Below the pieces are notes generated by a model. That model was not told the DNA's origin. It ran no database searches and saw only the letters and a program-made list of their open reading frames with translations. This document shows, one piece after another, positions 7,507 to 8,116 of a stretch of 8,116 nt of DNA (positions are counted from its first letter, which is position 1; every line of letters starts with the position of its first letter). Origin of the DNA: Candidatus Babeliales bacterium (GTDB lineage Bacteria; Babelota; Babeliae; Babelales; JANWKD01); contig JANWKD010000071.1 in assembly GCA_025451595.1 (NCBI GenBank), positions 1 through 8,116 of the forward strand, given 5' to 3'. Made by a program: the position numbers and the translations under genes.

Positions 7507-8116
7507 TTAGGCATCTGATTGCATGCTAGAACTGAGAACATTTTTATACCGAGCATCACTTCTATTTCCGTTTTTTAACATAACTTTTTTTTCTTCTTTA
7601 CGTAATTGTTCATATGTAGGAGCAAACGATTCTTTTTCTTTGAGTACTCTAATTTTTTCTTCTTCTATTTGATTTGGTGATCGTGAAATACCGATAAAGC
7701 CAGTAGATTGTGGTACTGGTAATTCAGTTAGATTTTTCAATACGTAGCTGTATTGCAGAAATTGCTGGTTGCGCAATATTGAAACAGAAAGCGTGGTTCC
7801 CAATGGCAATGTAATTAATTTTTCATAAATTTCCATTCGCGATTGCGTATCAGTCGTAGGCACCTCGTTAATAGCAGTAATGATATCGCCTGCTGCAAAT
7901 CCCATTATTAATGGAAGGGATTTGGCGCTCACTTGACCGATTCGACATCCAATGCTGACGCCGTCTTTATATGCGGTAGAAGCATTAAATATTTCTATCA
8001 GTTGGCCAAGATTTTAAACGTAAATTGCAAATTCAGCAGGATCAACTTCATACAAAGAAGTAGAAAAATGTTTAACAATAGTAATACAGTTATGTTGACT
8101 CAGATAAAGCTCATCA
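7507..8116 (-). pseudogene. gspC: GspC-like PDZ protein, 3' part, with in-frame TAA
   Basis: GspC is the inner-membrane clamp whose periplasmic HR domain contacts the N0 domain of the secretin and which often ends in a PDZ domain. Here one frame runs from the window edge: 33 codons (including SLYEVDPAEFAIYV), then TAA at 8014-8016, then 168 more codons to TAA 7507-7509. The part after the internal stop reads NLGQLIEIF, then YKDGVSIGCRIGQVSAKSLP, then the PDZ core MGFAAGDIITAINEVPTTD. This matches the linker-plus-PDZ pattern of GspC (a Y-x-V-x-R-type strand, a helix, NGK-x-x-GF-R, GS-x-x-x-x-LG-x-x-x-GD-x-I-x-x-ING). The homology crosses the stop, so I read it as one gene with a nonsense change or a base-call error. 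A charged Lys/Glu-rich tail follows the PDZ domain. GTG 7932-7930 would begin inside the PDZ domain and lacks a ribosome site. If the TAA is real, the channel linker is truncated before its PDZ domain. Confidence 0.68.

Noticed and set aside
7507..7932. Stand-alone 141-residue gene starting at GTG 7932-7930
   Set aside because: The start falls inside the PDZ domain, no Shine-Dalgarno precedes it, and homologous coding sequence continues upstream in the same frame.
8014..8016. TAA reassigned as a sense codon
   Set aside because: TAA terminates the second secretin, the gspM-like gene, eno and the gspC-like gene itself at expected places, so it acts as a stop here.

Overview
The window carries a block of a type II secretion (T2SS) / type IV pilus-like envelope machine, encoded on the minus strand, and it ends tail-to-tail against an enolase gene on the plus strand. 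The DNA is AT-rich. Two secretins plus a GspL and a GspM/PilO-like protein imply a Gram-negative-type cell with an outer membrane. The sequence alone does not fix the taxon. The low GC, the tight packing and a secretin cluster placed next to a housekeeping gene would suit a reduced-genome lineage such as Dependentiae (TM6), but that is only a guess.

Layout, in the direction of minus-strand transcription (right to left): (1) 8116-7507, the 3' part of a GspC-like gene whose PDZ domain is clear, interrupted by an in-frame TAA at 8014-8016 and cut by the window edge; (2) 7496-4935, a GspD-type secretin of 853 aa; (3) 4938-3313, GspL, a PilM-like actin-fold domain fused through one membrane helix to a PilN-like periplasmic domain; (4) 3316-2753, a small GspM/PilO-like bitopic protein; (5) 2746-125, a second, paralogous secretin of 873 aa. 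On the plus strand, 1-169 is the C-terminal end of enolase, which overlaps the second secretin by 45 bp.

The minus-strand genes are spaced like one operon: gaps of 10 and 6 bp, and two ATGA-type 4-bp stop/start overlaps. Shine-Dalgarno-like sequences precede gspL, gspM and the second secretin. By family knowledge, GspC links the inner-membrane platform to the secretin, GspL and GspM form that platform and recruit the assembly ATPase, and GspD forms the outer-membrane channel. No ATPase, GspF/PilC-type platform protein or pseudopilin gene is in the window; they may lie outside it.

The least ordinary points are: two related secretins bracketing one GspL-GspM pair, both with the same extra C-terminal module; the stop codon inside the gspC-like frame; the long antiparallel coding overlap with eno; and a GC-rich palindromic patch inside the leader of the second secretin. 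No gene-free stretch over 300 bases exists. I saw no tRNA, rRNA, CRISPR, insertion sequence, convincing promoter or rho-independent terminator.
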